Of a stretch of 64,000 nt of DNA, positions 15,581-24,167 are shown piece by piece. A program made the translations under genes and the position numbers. Source of the stretch: Natronoglomus mannanivorans. GTDB lineage: Archaea; Halobacteriota; Halobacteria; Halobacteriales; Natrialbaceae. Each line of letters starts with the position of its first letter. Within the stretch, counting starts at the first letter, position 1. The stretch is from assembly GCA_025517485.1 (NCBI GenBank), contig JAOPKB010000001.1, positions 434,001 through 498,000 on the forward strand, read 5' to 3'. Below the pieces are notes generated by a model that searched no databases, was not told the DNA's origin, and saw only the letters and a program-made list of their open reading frames with translations.

Positions 15581-16731
15581 GCTGCAGCCTCCATGATCGT
15601 CGTGATCACACAGTTGCCGAACCCGCCGACGTTACAGCAGAGGCCGACGTCGGCGTCGACCTGTCGCGGCCCCGCCTCGCCGACGAGTTGCTCGTAGATC
15701 TCCACTCCCTGAGCGACTCCGCTGGCACCGAGCGGATGCCCCTTCGACTTGAGCCCGCCGGAGGTGTTGATCGGCCGGTCGGCGTCCCGTTCGGTCCGTC
15801 CCTCCTCGACGTGTTTCCAGGCCTCGCCGTGGTCCGCGAAGTCCAGCCCCTCCATCTGGAGGAACTCGAGGATGGTGAACATGTCGTGGAGTTCGGCGAC
15901 GTCGATGTCCTCGGGGCCGTAACCGCTCATCTCGTAGGCCTGCTGGCCGCTCTCGACGACGCCGCCCATCACGGTGGGATCCGGCCGCTCGTGGACGACG
16001 TGGGTGTCCGTCGCGCCCGCGACGCCCGCGATCACGGCGTACTCGTCGGTGTACTCCTTCGCGACGGACTCCGGGCAGAGCATCAGCGCCGCACTGCCGT
16101 CGGTGATCGGACAGAAGTCGTACAGTCGAAGCGGATCGGCGACGATCGGCGACTCGAGGACCGTCTCGAGGTCGACTTCCTTCTGAAACTGGGCGTGGGG
16201 GTTATCGACGCCGTTCTTGTGATTCTTGACGGCGACTTTCCCGAGGCTCTCCCGGGGGGCGTCGAAGCGCTCGAGGTAGTGTCTCGCGGTCATCCCGGCG
16301 AAGGAGGGGAGCGTGAGGCCGTGTTTGTACTCACAGGGATGGGTGATCGAGGCGATGATGTCCGTCGTCTCCGCGGTGGAGGGGTGGGTCATCTTCTCGC
16401 CGCCGACCAGCAGCGTCATGTCGCTGGCGCCGCTGGCGATCGATCTCCAGGCGGCGTAGATACCCGCGCCACCGCTCGAGCTCGTCTGGTCGACTCGTTC
16501 GGTGTACGCCGGCAACGCGCCGAGGTCGTGTGCCAGTGCGTTCATGATCCCACCTTGCCCCTCGAACTCTCCGCTCGCCATGTTCGAGACGTAGAGGTGC
16601 TCTACCGTCGCGGGGTCGACACCCGCGTCCTCGAGACAGGCGATGCCGGCCTCCGCAAGTAGTTCGCGGATCCACTCCTCGCGCTGTCCGAACTGAGTCA
16701 TCGACGCCCCGATGATCGCGACGCGTTCCAT
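15577..16731 (-). CDS. Thiolase-fold beta-ketothiolase alpha subunit with Ser in place of the catalytic Cys
   Basis: A 384-residue thiolase, MERVAIIGASMTQFGQREEW onward. The position of the usual nucleophilic Cys (C-A-S-G in ordinary thiolases) reads 'DQTSSSGGAG', giving Ser84. His282 (ELHDMFTI) and His332 (SKGHPLGASG) supply the other active-site residues, and the C-terminal loop is 'GLCCNVGGFGNC'. This matches the haloarchaeal-type ketothiolases described with a Ser-His-His triad. Expected reaction: condensation or cleavage of acetoacetyl-CoA or 3-ketovaleryl-CoA, feeding mevalonate/isoprenoid or PHA synthesis. The OB-fold partner overlaps downstream. An SCP2-thiolase role in lipid degradation is the alternative. 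Confidence 0.88.
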   Translation of the reverse strand: MERVAIIGASMTQFGQREEWIRELLAEAGIACLEDAGVDPATVEHLYVSNMASGEFEGQGGIMNALAHDLGALPAYTERVDQTSSSGGAGIYAAWRSIASGASDMTLLVGGEKMTHPSTAETTDIIASITHPCEYKHGLTLPSFAGMTARHYLERFDAPRESLGKVAVKNHKNGVDNPHAQFQKEVDLETVLESPIVADPLRLYDFCPITDGSAALMLCPESVAKEYTDEYAVIAGVAGATDTHVVHERPDPTVMGGVVESGQQAYEMSGYGPEDIDVAELHDMFTILEFLQMEGLDFADHGEAWKHVEEGRTERDADRPINTSGGLKSKGHPLGASGVAQGVEIYEQLVGEAGPRQVDADVGLCCNVGGFGNCVITTIMEAAA

Positions 16732-16841
16732 ACACCCACAGACTCGGGTCGGCGATTTATAAGGTTGGGATTACGTCGGCTCCCGGTCGAACTGTGGGGC
16801 AGAACGGAGCGGACAGAGACAGAGAACACGGACGAGCGATA

Positions 16842-18140
16842 TCAGGCCGACTCAGGCACCGCCGACAGATCGCTCGCGCGCGAGCGAGCCCGTGAGATCA
16901 CGGCTGGACGCGCCTCGAACGAGACGAGGACGTCGTCGTCTCCGTACGAGACGTCTTCGACGTTAGCGTGGTCGTGAATCCAAGAGACGAGACTCATCGT
17001 GTCGTCGGTCATCGGCAACACCAGTCGCTCGTGCTCCCAGTCGGGGAGTTCGGCGTCGATCCGATCGCGGAGTTGCTCGACGTTCGTCCCCGTCTGGGCG
17101 CTGACGGTGACGGGATTCGGTGCGAGCGCCGAGAGCGCTCGTCGCTTCTCCTCGAGTTCCTCGTCGCTCACGCGGTCGATCTTGTTCAACACGGTGACGA
17201 TCGGCGCCTCGTTTCGCTCGTAGAGGGTGTCGTGACAGGTGACGAGCTTCTCGTGGATCTCGTCGACCGGCTCGCTGACGTCGACGACGAGCAAGACGAG
17301 GTCGGCCCGGTAGACCGAATCGAGCGTGGACTTGAACGACTCGACCAGCCAGTGGGGCAGATCGCTGACGAACCCGACCGTATCCGTCAGCAAGACGTTC
17401 CGCGGTTCGATCTCGGCTCGCCGCGTCGTCGTCCCCAGCGTCGTGAACAGCTTGTCTTGGGACTCCGCAGTGGCGTCGAGGTCCTCGTGGAGATCCTCGT
17501 TCTCGTCGACTGAGAGGTCGGAGGCGAGCTGGCGCATGAGCGTCGATTTGCCGGCGTTGGTGTAGCCGGCCAGTGCGACCAGGTCGAACCCGGAGGCCCG
17601 CCGGCGTTCGCGACGGTGTTCCTCGGTCTGCTCGATCTGCTCGAGTTCGTCCGTGATCCGGCTGATCTGGGTCTTGATGTCCTGCTCTCGGCTCTCGTCG
17701 TACTCACCGAGGCCCATGAACCCAGGCCGTTCGTCGCGTTTGGCCAGACTCGACTTGGCCTCGACGCGGGGCAACTCGTAGCGCAGTTCCGCCAGTTCGA
17801 CTTGCAGCTGTGCTTTCCGGGTCTGGGCGCGCTGGCCGAAGATCTCGAGAATCAGCGTGAATCGGTCGATGACCTCGACGCCGTCGGGAAGTATCTGGCC
17901 GAGGTTGTATCGCTGATAGGGGCCGAGCCGGTTGTCGAAGATGACGGTCGTGACGTCGGCCATCTCGACTTTTCTGGCGAGTTCGTTCGCCTTCCCCTCC
18001 CCGATCTGGAGCGCGGCGTCGGCTTTCCGCGACTGCGTAATCTCACCGACGACCTCGTACCCCGCAGCCGCCGCGAGGTCTTTGATCTCCGTGGTGTCGG
18101 GCGTTCCGGAATCGACGCGCTTTGCGATGATCGCTCTCAT
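16842..18140 (-). CDS. hflX: Ribosome-associated GTPase HflX
   Basis: The protein has 432 residues. The N-terminal HflX domain is at 1-180 ('DDNRLGPYQ'-like 'IFDNRLGPYQRYNLGQILPD', then a coiled coil 'KTQISRITDELEQIEQTEEH'). The G domain has G1 'GYTNAGKST' at 192-200, G2 around 'LFTTLGTTTRRAE', G3 'DTVGFVSDLP', G4 'NKID' and G5 'SAQTG'. A C-terminal domain ends at 'ASDLSAVPESA'. All GTP-binding motifs are intact. HflX proteins bind the 50S subunit and in bacteria rescue stalled or stress-damaged ribosomes. The same role here is an inference. The next gene upstream on this strand is far away, so it appears monocistronic. Confidence 0.96.
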   Translation of the reverse strand: MRAIIAKRVDSGTPDTTEIKDLAAAAGYEVVGEITQSRKADAALQIGEGKANELARKVEMADVTTVIFDNRLGPYQRYNLGQILPDGVEVIDRFTLILEIFGQRAQTRKAQLQVELAELRYELPRVEAKSSLAKRDERPGFMGLGEYDESREQDIKTQISRITDELEQIEQTEEHRRERRRASGFDLVALAGYTNAGKSTLMRQLASDLSVDENEDLHEDLDATAESQDKLFTTLGTTTRRAEIEPRNVLLTDTVGFVSDLPHWLVESFKSTLDSVYRADLVLLVVDVSEPVDEIHEKLVTCHDTLYERNEAPIVTVLNKIDRVSDEELEEKRRALSALAPNPVTVSAQTGTNVEQLRDRIDAELPDWEHERLVLPMTDDTMSLVSWIHDHANVEDVSYGDDDVLVSFEARPAVISRARSRASDLSAVPESA

Positions 18141-18559
18141 GGATGTAGCTGTGTCTGTGACTGTGTCTGTGTCTGGCGCTGTGCGATGGGGAAAGGGCGA
18201 AGTCGACTCTCGAACCGTAGCCGCCGTCCGGTCGTCCGCTCGCTCGACGCTCGAAATTGAACTCGAGCGCGTGGACGGATCTGCAGACGACGATGGGAAT
18301 CAAAACGAGACCTACTCGACGGGACGGCGTCGATACTATCGACACTCTCCGTCGACCGCCGGTCGCGACGTCCGATCAAAACCGATCGCACACTCCAACC
18401 AGCACTAGAAATGCCGGCCGATCACCTCTGTTGGGCACTCGAGACACATGACCGGTCGTACGGGACGGGACGACTTGAATCCCGTGGCGATTCTATCTCG
18501 ACAAACTGACAGTCATCTCACCACAAAGGTCTTACCAGTTGATTATAATGGGTACGAAC
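18141..18559. other. Gene-free stretch with TG/CTG-rich simple sequence
   Basis: About 420 nt between hflX and the FUN14 gene. Near 18148-18180 there is a short TGTGTCTG-type simple repeat just upstream of the hflX start. The rest shows no family-like coding sequence on either strand. A short AT-rich patch (ttgattataatg, 18539-18550) directly precedes FUN14. Confidence 0.55.
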
Positions 18560-18865
18560 ATGGTAAACATCGATCCAACCACACTGGGCCTCGAGTTCGG
18601 TGGCGGGGCGGCGATCGGCCTCCTCATGGGGTTCGCCGCCAAGAAAATCGCGAAACTCATCGCGGTTATCATCGGGCTCCAGCTCGTCGTCTTCCGGTAC
18701 CTCGAGTCGCGGGGAATCCTCATCGTGGACTGGGACTCGCTGAGTGCGGGATTGATCAGTGCGAGCGAACACGCCGATCCGACCTACCTCGAGACGATCA
18801 TCTCGACGCTGTCGGTCGGTGTCGGATTCACCGGCGGCTTCCTCGTCGGATTCCGGCGCGGATAA
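18560..18865 (+). CDS. FUN14 domain membrane protein
   Basis: The protein has about 101 residues: MVNIDPTTLGLEFGGGAAIG, then a FUN14-type TM region 'LLMGFAAKKIAKLIAVIIGL', 'VFRYLESRGILIVDWDSLSA' and a C-terminal TM with Gly-rich 'GVGFTGGFLVGFRRG'. The Lys-Lys-x-x-K-L pattern in the first helix pair and the C-terminal Gly-rich helix are typical of archaeal FUN14 proteins. Their function is unknown; the eukaryotic homologue FUNDC1 acts in mitophagy. The ATG at 18560 fits the family N-terminus, and the ATG at 18548 (adds MGTN) is an alternative. It is convergent with the SBDS gene. Confidence 0.85.
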   Translation: MVNIDPTTLGLEFGGGAAIGLLMGFAAKKIAKLIAVIIGLQLVVFRYLESRGILIVDWDSLSAGLISASEHADPTYLETIISTLSVGVGFTGGFLVGFRRG

Positions 18866-19019
18866 TCGAGCGGCCATCACGGATTTCGTTTTCGCAATAG
18901 TTTCGAACCGAGGATCGACCGATTCGGCGGCCAGTTCAGCAAGCGGTAGCGCAGAGCCTCCGGCCTCAAGGAGTGACCGACGGCCCCAAGGCCCGAGGGA
19001 GCGAGTAGGGCGAGGTAGT

Positions 19020-19745
19020 TTACCGCGTACTCAACTCGTCTTTGTCGCTAACGATTCGCGTCTCGGCCTCGCCGCTCGTGTGCTCGTTGACCACGTCGTA
19101 GAAGTCGTTCTGGAGGCCGGCGGGGAAGGTCAGGACACCGACCCACGAGCCGTCACCCTGCCACTCCTCGCGCTCGAGGTCGCCGTACTGTCGGATCTTC
19201 GCCTGTGCGCTGCCGGCGTACTCCGGCGGAATCTGGACCGCGACCGTCACCTCTTCGAACCGGATCGGGATGATCGGCCGGAGCTCGTCGAGCGCCTCGT
19301 CGACCTGCTCGCTGACGGGTTCCATGGGATCGACCGTGAACCCAGCTTCCTCGAGCGCGTTTTCGATGCGCTCGGGGGGATGGGGCGCGTTGTCCATCTG
19401 GGGGTTCACCGCATTTCGGGTGATCTTGTTGATCAACTGCTTTCGTTTCTGTTCTTGCATCTCGCGGCGCTGGTCGGCCGTGATCTGGATCTCCCCCCGT
19501 TTGATCACCTCCGGGATGATCTCGAGTGGGTCCGTAGTGTCGAAGACGTCCTCGAGGTCGTTCTCGGCCGGGCGGTCCCCGCGAGAGGCGTCCTCGAAGA
19601 CGTCCTCGGCCGCGATGACCTCCTCGAGGTCGCCGTCGAACTCGTCGCGTTTGATCGCGAGTGCTGCATCCGGGTCGACTAACACTTCGAAGCGCGCCCC
19701 GTGGGACTCGAGTCGCGCCGTCACCGCCTCGTCGAGGGATATCAT
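19020..19745 (-). CDS. sdo1: Ribosome maturation protein SBDS/SDO1
   Basis: The protein has 241 residues and contains all three SBDS domains. The N-terminal domain is 'VTARLESHGARFEVLVDPDA' ... 'AAEDVFEDASRG'. The middle helical domain is 'RREMQEQKRKQLINKITRNA' ... 'PHPPERIENALEEAGFTVDP'. The C-terminal ferredoxin-like domain is 'PIIPIRFEEVTVAVQIPPEY' ... 'SWVGVLTFPAGLQNDFYDVV'. The family acts with EF-2-like GTPases in releasing aIF6 from the 50S subunit; the archaeal role is inferred from eukaryotes. The ATG at 19745 gives the family start MISLDEAV, and a longer in-frame extension is shadow. It lies downstream of psmA in the usual archaeal proteasome/RNA-processing gene order. Confidence 0.95.
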   Translation of the reverse strand: MISLDEAVTARLESHGARFEVLVDPDAALAIKRDEFDGDLEEVIAAEDVFEDASRGDRPAENDLEDVFDTTDPLEIIPEVIKRGEIQITADQRREMQEQKRKQLINKITRNAVNPQMDNAPHPPERIENALEEAGFTVDPMEPVSEQVDEALDELRPIIPIRFEEVTVAVQIPPEYAGSAQAKIRQYGDLEREEWQGDGSWVGVLTFPAGLQNDFYDVVNEHTSGEAETRIVSDKDELSTR

Positions 19746-19996
19746 GACTGGGGATAGCAGGGGGCGGGTAAAAGAACTTTCCTGCGAGCGGTCGTTTCGT
19801 GTCGCCGGCACGTCGTCCCCCTTCGAACCTGTCGGGGCCGAAGCAAAGGCCGATATCGACAGCTGAAACGGTTCACGCACCGACGTTCAGTAGCTACTCT
19901 ATCCGTCGAGCGCAATAGTCGATGCCCGTGGTGACGGCATCGAAAACAGTCCGAATCGAACGGAGTACGCAGCCGACGTGGCGTGATTAGACGGTA

Positions 19997-20764
19997 TTAC
20001 TCGTCGTCTTCGCTCTCGTCCTCGTCGTCACCTTCGTCGAGGAGTTCGTTCTCGACGAGGTACTCTTCGATCTGGTCGTCGTCGAACTGCTCGAACGACT
20101 CGGTCTCTGCATCGACCGTCGCGAGACCGACTTCCTCCGGCAGGAGCGATCCCTCGTTGACCGACGCGAGGGCGTCCAGCGCGAGCGCGATCCCGCCGTC
20201 GAGATCGGCTGCTTCGTCGTAGTTGTCCTCGAGGAACGTCTGGAGGTCGCCGCGCTCGGCGCCGACTGCGAGGGCCTTCCACTCGTAGGGGGTCCCCGAG
20301 GGGTCGGTCTCGAAGAGGCGCGGTTCGCCGTTCTCGATGCCGCCGACGATGAGTGCGACACCGAACGGACGAGCGCCACCGACCTGCGTGTACTGCTGGA
20401 TGTGGTCGGTGACCTCCTTGGTAAGCGTCTCGACGCCGATCGGTTCGCCGTAGCGCAGCTGGTTGACCTGCGCCTGACGGCGGGCGAAGTCGATCAGCTG
20501 GCGGGCGTCGGCGACGTGTCCTGCACTCGCGATGCCGACGTGGTCGTCTGCCTTGTGAATCTTCTCGACGCTCGAGTCCTCGAGCAGTGGGGACGGAATC
20601 CGTTTGTCCACTGCGAGGACGACGCCGCCTTCGGTCCGAATCCCGATACTGGCGGTGCCACGTTTGACCGCCTCGCGGGCGTACTCCACCTGGTAGAGTC
20701 GGCCATCTGGCGAGAAGATCGTGATGCCGCGGTCGTACGCCTGCTGTTGTTGTTGTCCCTGCAT
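19997..20764 (-). CDS. psmA: 20S proteasome alpha subunit
   Basis: The protein has 255 residues: MQGQQQQQAYDRGITIFSPD, then the alpha signature 'GRLYQVEYAREAVKRGTASI' and 'VVLAVDKRIPSPL'. 'IASAGHVADARQLIDFARRQ' and 'TQVGGARPFGVALIVGGIEN' are also typical. The N-terminal extension that forms the gate is present. Alpha subunits form the outer rings of the 20S particle and are not proteolytic. The C-terminus is a very acidic tail (DEGDDEDESEDDE) and lacks an HbYX motif, as expected because that motif belongs to the ATPase. Upstream on the same strand are rnp2, a methyltransferase and rnp3. Confidence 0.97.
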   Translation of the reverse strand: MQGQQQQQAYDRGITIFSPDGRLYQVEYAREAVKRGTASIGIRTEGGVVLAVDKRIPSPLLEDSSVEKIHKADDHVGIASAGHVADARQLIDFARRQAQVNQLRYGEPIGVETLTKEVTDHIQQYTQVGGARPFGVALIVGGIENGEPRLFETDPSGTPYEWKALAVGAERGDLQTFLEDNYDEAADLDGGIALALDALASVNEGSLLPEEVGLATVDAETESFEQFDDDQIEEYLVENELLDEGDDEDESEDDE

Positions 20765-21089
20765 AGTATCACGGTAAATGGTAATCGAGGTCTGTCGTGT
20801 CCGGACGCGTCATCGAGTCGGACGTCTGGTAATCTAGTTCCATTCGCTCGACGACGACTCGGTCAGCGATATCGAACACGACGTTTCTCTCTCCCGGAAG
20901 TTGCCCGTGGCGTCCTAAATAGTTTTCTTCACGCTATTCGGTGTCCTCTAAGCCAAGATTGATACGGCCAGACGTACGCCGTTGCGGCCTTTCGACGTTC
21001 CCGTTCGAGCTGATCGCTATAAATCGGGTCGTCTGTCCGTCCGAACGGCCGCGAACGGCTGCCGGCGACGTTGCGGACGTTTGAAATCG
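20765..21089. other. psmA leader/intergenic region
   Basis: A 325-nt gap separates rnp2 from psmA. No coding sequence with family character is seen. An AT-rich box, 'actatttagg' on the minus strand (near 20914-20923), could be the psmA TATA element, which would give psmA a leader of about 120 nt. This suggests psmA has its own promoter within the cluster. Confidence 0.45.
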
Positions 21090-21446
21090 TCAGACTCGAG
21101 AGTGTTTCTCGACGGCGGCGCGGATCGTGCCGCTGATCCCGCGGACGCAGATCCCGACCGGGGTGTCGTCGACGTCGGAGACGCAGGCGACCGCCGCACG
21201 GGCCCGGTCGTCCTCCCCACGACGAACCTTGACGACCGCCTCGCCAGTGCCGGTTTCGTCGTCGAACTCGAATCGCACGACCGAGAGATCGGCGTCCGCG
21301 CTGCCGGGATCTCCGAGCAGATTCTGTCCGGCGTACCAGAGTTCCCGCTGGAACGCCCGCTGCCCGACGTGGTCGTCCGGGCGGGTCTCGAGGCTGACGA
21401 GAAGGTATCGCCACCGCGGTCGGATGTGTTTGGGGAGGTGTTTCAT
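21090..21446 (-). CDS. rnp2: RNase P protein component 2 (Pop5/Rpp14)
   Basis: The protein has 118 residues: MKHLPKHIRPRWRYLLVSLE, then 'FQRELWYAGQNLLGDPGSAD', 'ADLSVVRFEFDDETGTGEAV' and 'VRRGEDDRARAAVACVSDVD', ending 'GISGTIRAAVEKHSRV'. The 'P...RPRWRYL' start and the 'GISGTIRAAVEKH' C-terminus are typical of archaeal Pop5. It pairs with Rpp30 (encoded at 22099-22803) in archaeal RNase P, activating the catalytic RNA for tRNA 5' maturation. The gene lies 15 nt downstream of the methyltransferase gene and probably in one transcript with it. Confidence 0.95.
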   Translation of the reverse strand: MKHLPKHIRPRWRYLLVSLETRPDDHVGQRAFQRELWYAGQNLLGDPGSADADLSVVRFEFDDETGTGEAVVKVRRGEDDRARAAVACVSDVDDTPVGICVRGISGTIRAAVEKHSRV

Positions 21447-21461
21447 TCGTGAGGCTCGTCG

Positions 21462-22115
21462 CTATTCGGCCGGGGGCTCTCGCTTTCCGTCATCGTCTTC
21501 GTCGTCTGCCGCGTGCCGACGCTCGGCGACGAGTACGCCGACCTGATCGTGGACGCGTTCGACGGCCGTCAGGGAAAAGCCCGCGTCGGTGAGCGCGTCG
21601 GCGAGGACGCCAACCGTCGCCGGGTCGTCGACCTCCGGTCCGTAAAACGGCGCGTCGGGATCCGGTTCGCCGAAGAACATCACGTCCCCGAGGACGAACT
21701 TCCGGGGCTCGAGGGCGGCGATGACGTCGATCGCCTCGCGCTTTTCGGCGTCCGAGAGGTGGTGCATCGCGAAGTTCGACGTCACGACGTCGGCCGGGCC
21801 GTCGTACTCGGGTTCTCGGAAGGTCCCGTAGGCGAACTCGAGGTTCTCGAGGCCCTGCTCGTTGGCTTTGGTCTGGGCTTCCTCCATCATCCCTTCACTG
21901 ATGTCGCGGCCGATGACTCGATTCGCGTCGGGGGCGAGCGCCAGCGCGATGGCACCCGTTCCGGTCCCGAGGTCGAGGACGACGTCGTCGTCGCCGGGAG
22001 CGGCGTGTTCGATGACCAGATTCGCACACGCGTGATACTCGTCGGGCTTCGATTCGTCGTAGTCCGCCGCCTGGTCGTCGAATCGAGCCGCGTGTTCCTC
22101 AACGGTCTTTTTCAT
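21462..22115 (-). CDS. Class I SAM-dependent methyltransferase within the RNase P cluster
   Basis: The protein has 217 residues: MKKTVEEHAARFDDQAADYD, then motif I 'VVLDLGTGTGAIALAL', 'VIGRDISEGMMEEAQTKANE', 'DVVTSNFAMHHLSDAEKREA' and a C-terminal acidic/basic tail. It looks like a small-molecule-type class I methyltransferase (UbiE/Methyltransf_25 style) rather than an RNA enzyme, but the substrate is unknown. Its 17-nt overlap with rnp3 upstream and 15-nt spacing to rnp2 downstream place it firmly in the operon, so a tRNA-related role is a fair guess but only inference. The ATG at 22115 is the family-like start. Confidence 0.88.
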   Translation of the reverse strand: MKKTVEEHAARFDDQAADYDESKPDEYHACANLVIEHAAPGDDDVVLDLGTGTGAIALALAPDANRVIGRDISEGMMEEAQTKANEQGLENLEFAYGTFREPEYDGPADVVTSNFAMHHLSDAEKREAIDVIAALEPRKFVLGDVMFFGEPDPDAPFYGPEVDDPATVGVLADALTDAGFSLTAVERVHDQVGVLVAERRHAADDEDDDGKREPPAE

Positions 22116-22803
22116 ACCGCCCACGTTCGACGCCAGGCTCAATGAAAGACTCGGACTGGATCCGGCGATTGCGCTCGGCCAGCCGCCCCCACTCGGACAG
22201 CCCCGTCTCGATCCACTCGCGGGAGAACCCGATCTCCTCGCCGAGGGCACACAGCTCCCGCGGCGCGCGGAGCTCGAGGTGGGAGGTCGCGTCGGCGCTG
22301 ACGACGTAGGGGGCGTCGTAGTACTCGACGAGCTCCCGAAGCTTCCGCAGCGACTGGAGCGCCCGAACGCGGTAGCCGCCGGTCGCCCGCAAGACGGGCG
22401 CTAACGAGAATTCGACGCGAACGCCGTTGTCGGCGGCGGCCTTCGCCAGCACGTGATTGAAGTCGCCGCTCTCGATCATCGGGTGGGCGAGGACGTCCAC
22501 CTTGTCGGTCTCGACGGCGAATCGATTCAGGGCGTTCGTCCCCCCGTGGATCGCGACGATCGTGTTCGACGGTCGGGCGTTACCCACGGCCCCGCTCGCA
22601 CTCTGTCGGTCGCAGACACGAATCTCGACTCCCTCGACGACGTCGATGCCGGACGCCTCGCGGACCTCCTCGAGATCGTACTCGGCTCGGGCGTCCGAGT
22701 GATTGCGCACGACCACGCCTTCGAACCCGTAGTCGGCGGCGGTCTCGGCCAGCCGCGCGACGCTACTGTCGCCGTCGGGCGATGCGTGGACGGCCTCGTA
22801 CAT
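22099..22803 (-). CDS. rnp3: RNase P protein component 3 (Rpp30)
   Basis: The protein has 234 residues with a PHP-like TIM barrel: MYEAVHASPDGDSSVARLAE, 'GFEGVVVRNHSDARAEYDLE', 'GIDVVEGVEIRVCDRQSASG', 'IVAIHGGTNALNRFAVETDK', 'VDVLAHPMIESGDFNHVLAK', 'NGVRVEFSLAPVLRATGGYR' and 'YVVSADATSHLELRAPRELC'. These are the conserved blocks of archaeal Rpp30. It forms a heterotetramer with Pop5 in RNase P. It is the first gene of the rnp3-methyltransferase-rnp2-psmA-SBDS cluster and overlaps the next gene by 17 nt. Confidence 0.95.
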   Translation of the reverse strand: MYEAVHASPDGDSSVARLAETAADYGFEGVVVRNHSDARAEYDLEEVREASGIDVVEGVEIRVCDRQSASGAVGNARPSNTIVAIHGGTNALNRFAVETDKVDVLAHPMIESGDFNHVLAKAAADNGVRVEFSLAPVLRATGGYRVRALQSLRKLRELVEYYDAPYVVSADATSHLELRAPRELCALGEEIGFSREWIETGLSEWGRLAERNRRIQSESFIEPGVERGRYEKDR

Positions 22804-22881
22804 ACTCGAGCGAACTCGGGGTGAGAACTTGGTGGTTGCGACTCTCGGCGGCTTTCAGTGATAGTCGCCGACCCTCGACGG

Positions 22882-23856
22882 TCAGTCGTGTCCCGACACC
22901 GGAACCGGCTCGTACGGTTCCTCGAGGTACTCCTGGTCCGATTCCGAGAGCGAAATCTCGAGGGCCTCTACGGCGTCCTCTAGGTGCTCGACGCTCGTCG
23001 TTCCGACGATGGGGGCGTCGACCCACTCCTGGTGGAGCAGCCACGAGAGCGCGATCTGGGCCATCGTGACGTCCTTCTCGTCGGCGAGTTCCGCGACGCG
23101 CTCGTTGATTTCCTGGCCGCCACCCTCGCGGTAGGGGTGGTCGTACATGTGCTCTTCCGTCTCTCCGCGTTTCGTCGCGTCGATCTCCTCGTGCGGGCGG
23201 GTGAGGTAGCCACGAGCCAGCGGCGACCACGGAATCACGCCGATCCCTTCGCTCGCACACAGCGGCAGCATCTCCCGCTCTTCCTCGCGATAGACGAGGT
23301 TGTAGTGGTTTTGCATCGTGACGAACCGCTCGAGACCGAGCAGGTCGCTCGTGTGTAACGCCTCGGCGAACTGGTGAGCCCACTGTGAGGAGGTCCCGAC
23401 GTAGCGGACGTCTCCCCGGCGGACGGCGTCATCCAGCGTCGACAGCGTCTCCTCGATCGGCGCGTCGTAATCCCAGCGGTGGGTCTGATAGAGGTCGATC
23501 GTGTCCATCCCCAGCCGCTCGAGGGAAGCCTCGAGTTCCTGCTCGATCGCCTTCCGCGAGAGGCCGCCCCGGTTCGGGCCGTCGCCCATCTCGCCGTAGA
23601 CCTTGGTGGCGACGACGAGTTCCTCGCGGTCGTGTCCCTCGAGTGCGTTTCCGAGGATGCGTTCGCTCTCCCCCTGCGAGTAGACGTTCGCCGTGTCGAA
23701 GAAGTTGATTCCCAGCTCGAGCGCGCGGTCGATGATCTCCTGGCTCTCGTCTTCGCCGAGGACCCACTCGCGCCAGTCGCTCGAGCCGAAGCTCATACAG
23801 CCGAGACAGATGCGGCTGACCTCCATGCCGGTCGATCCGAGGGTGGTGTACTCCAT
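22882..23856 (-). CDS. Aldo/keto reductase
   Basis: The protein has 324 residues with the (beta/alpha)8 AKR fold: 'YTTLGSTGMEVSRICLGCM', then the catalytic tetrad. Asp and Tyr lie in 'NFFDTANVYSQGESERIL', Lys in 'VVATKVYGEM' and His in 'DLYQTHRWDYDAPIEET'. The C-terminal NADPH-binding loop is 'IVGTTSVEHLEDAVEALEIS'. It is probably cytoplasmic and NADPH-dependent, acting on aldehydes or ketones. The substrate cannot be told from sequence. The ATG at 23856 starts the conserved beta hairpin, and the open frame beyond it is Arg-rich shadow. It is divergent from gshA. Confidence 0.93.
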   Translation of the reverse strand: MEYTTLGSTGMEVSRICLGCMSFGSSDWREWVLGEDESQEIIDRALELGINFFDTANVYSQGESERILGNALEGHDREELVVATKVYGEMGDGPNRGGLSRKAIEQELEASLERLGMDTIDLYQTHRWDYDAPIEETLSTLDDAVRRGDVRYVGTSSQWAHQFAEALHTSDLLGLERFVTMQNHYNLVYREEEREMLPLCASEGIGVIPWSPLARGYLTRPHEEIDATKRGETEEHMYDHPYREGGGQEINERVAELADEKDVTMAQIALSWLLHQEWVDAPIVGTTSVEHLEDAVEALEISLSESDQEYLEEPYEPVPVSGHD

Positions 23857-24167
23857 GTCCCAGACTATGCGAGACCGTGACAAAAGGCTACGTAAGCCGG
23901 CGACCCGTTCGGTGCTGTCGGTTCGTCGGCGGGCGTCGCTCGCGGGAGAGACTCGCATGTATGTGCAAGCATCGCCGTAACCGGTTCCCGAATCGAAGCG
24001 GTTCGTAGCCGAAACCACTAGCGGGAACGGGAATGGGCGAACGCGATCCTCCGTTCTCGTTCGATTCTGTATCGGCACTGACCGTCCGGACCGTCGAACC
24101 CTGTCGTGGGCCGACGTGTGGATCGTCGAACCGCCCCGTGCAACCGGCGTCACAGACCTGCCAACCT
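23857..24167. other. Divergent intergenic region between the AKR and gshA genes
   Basis: About 310 nt without a supported gene. Open frames on both strands continue into it only as extensions of the two flanking genes and lack family character. No clear TATA element is obvious next to either start. Confidence 0.5.

Noticed and set aside
23857..24153. N-terminal extension of the aldo/keto reductase
   Set aside because: The open frame reaches 24153 but the conserved AKR start MEYTTLGSTG is at 23856 and the extension is shadow-like.
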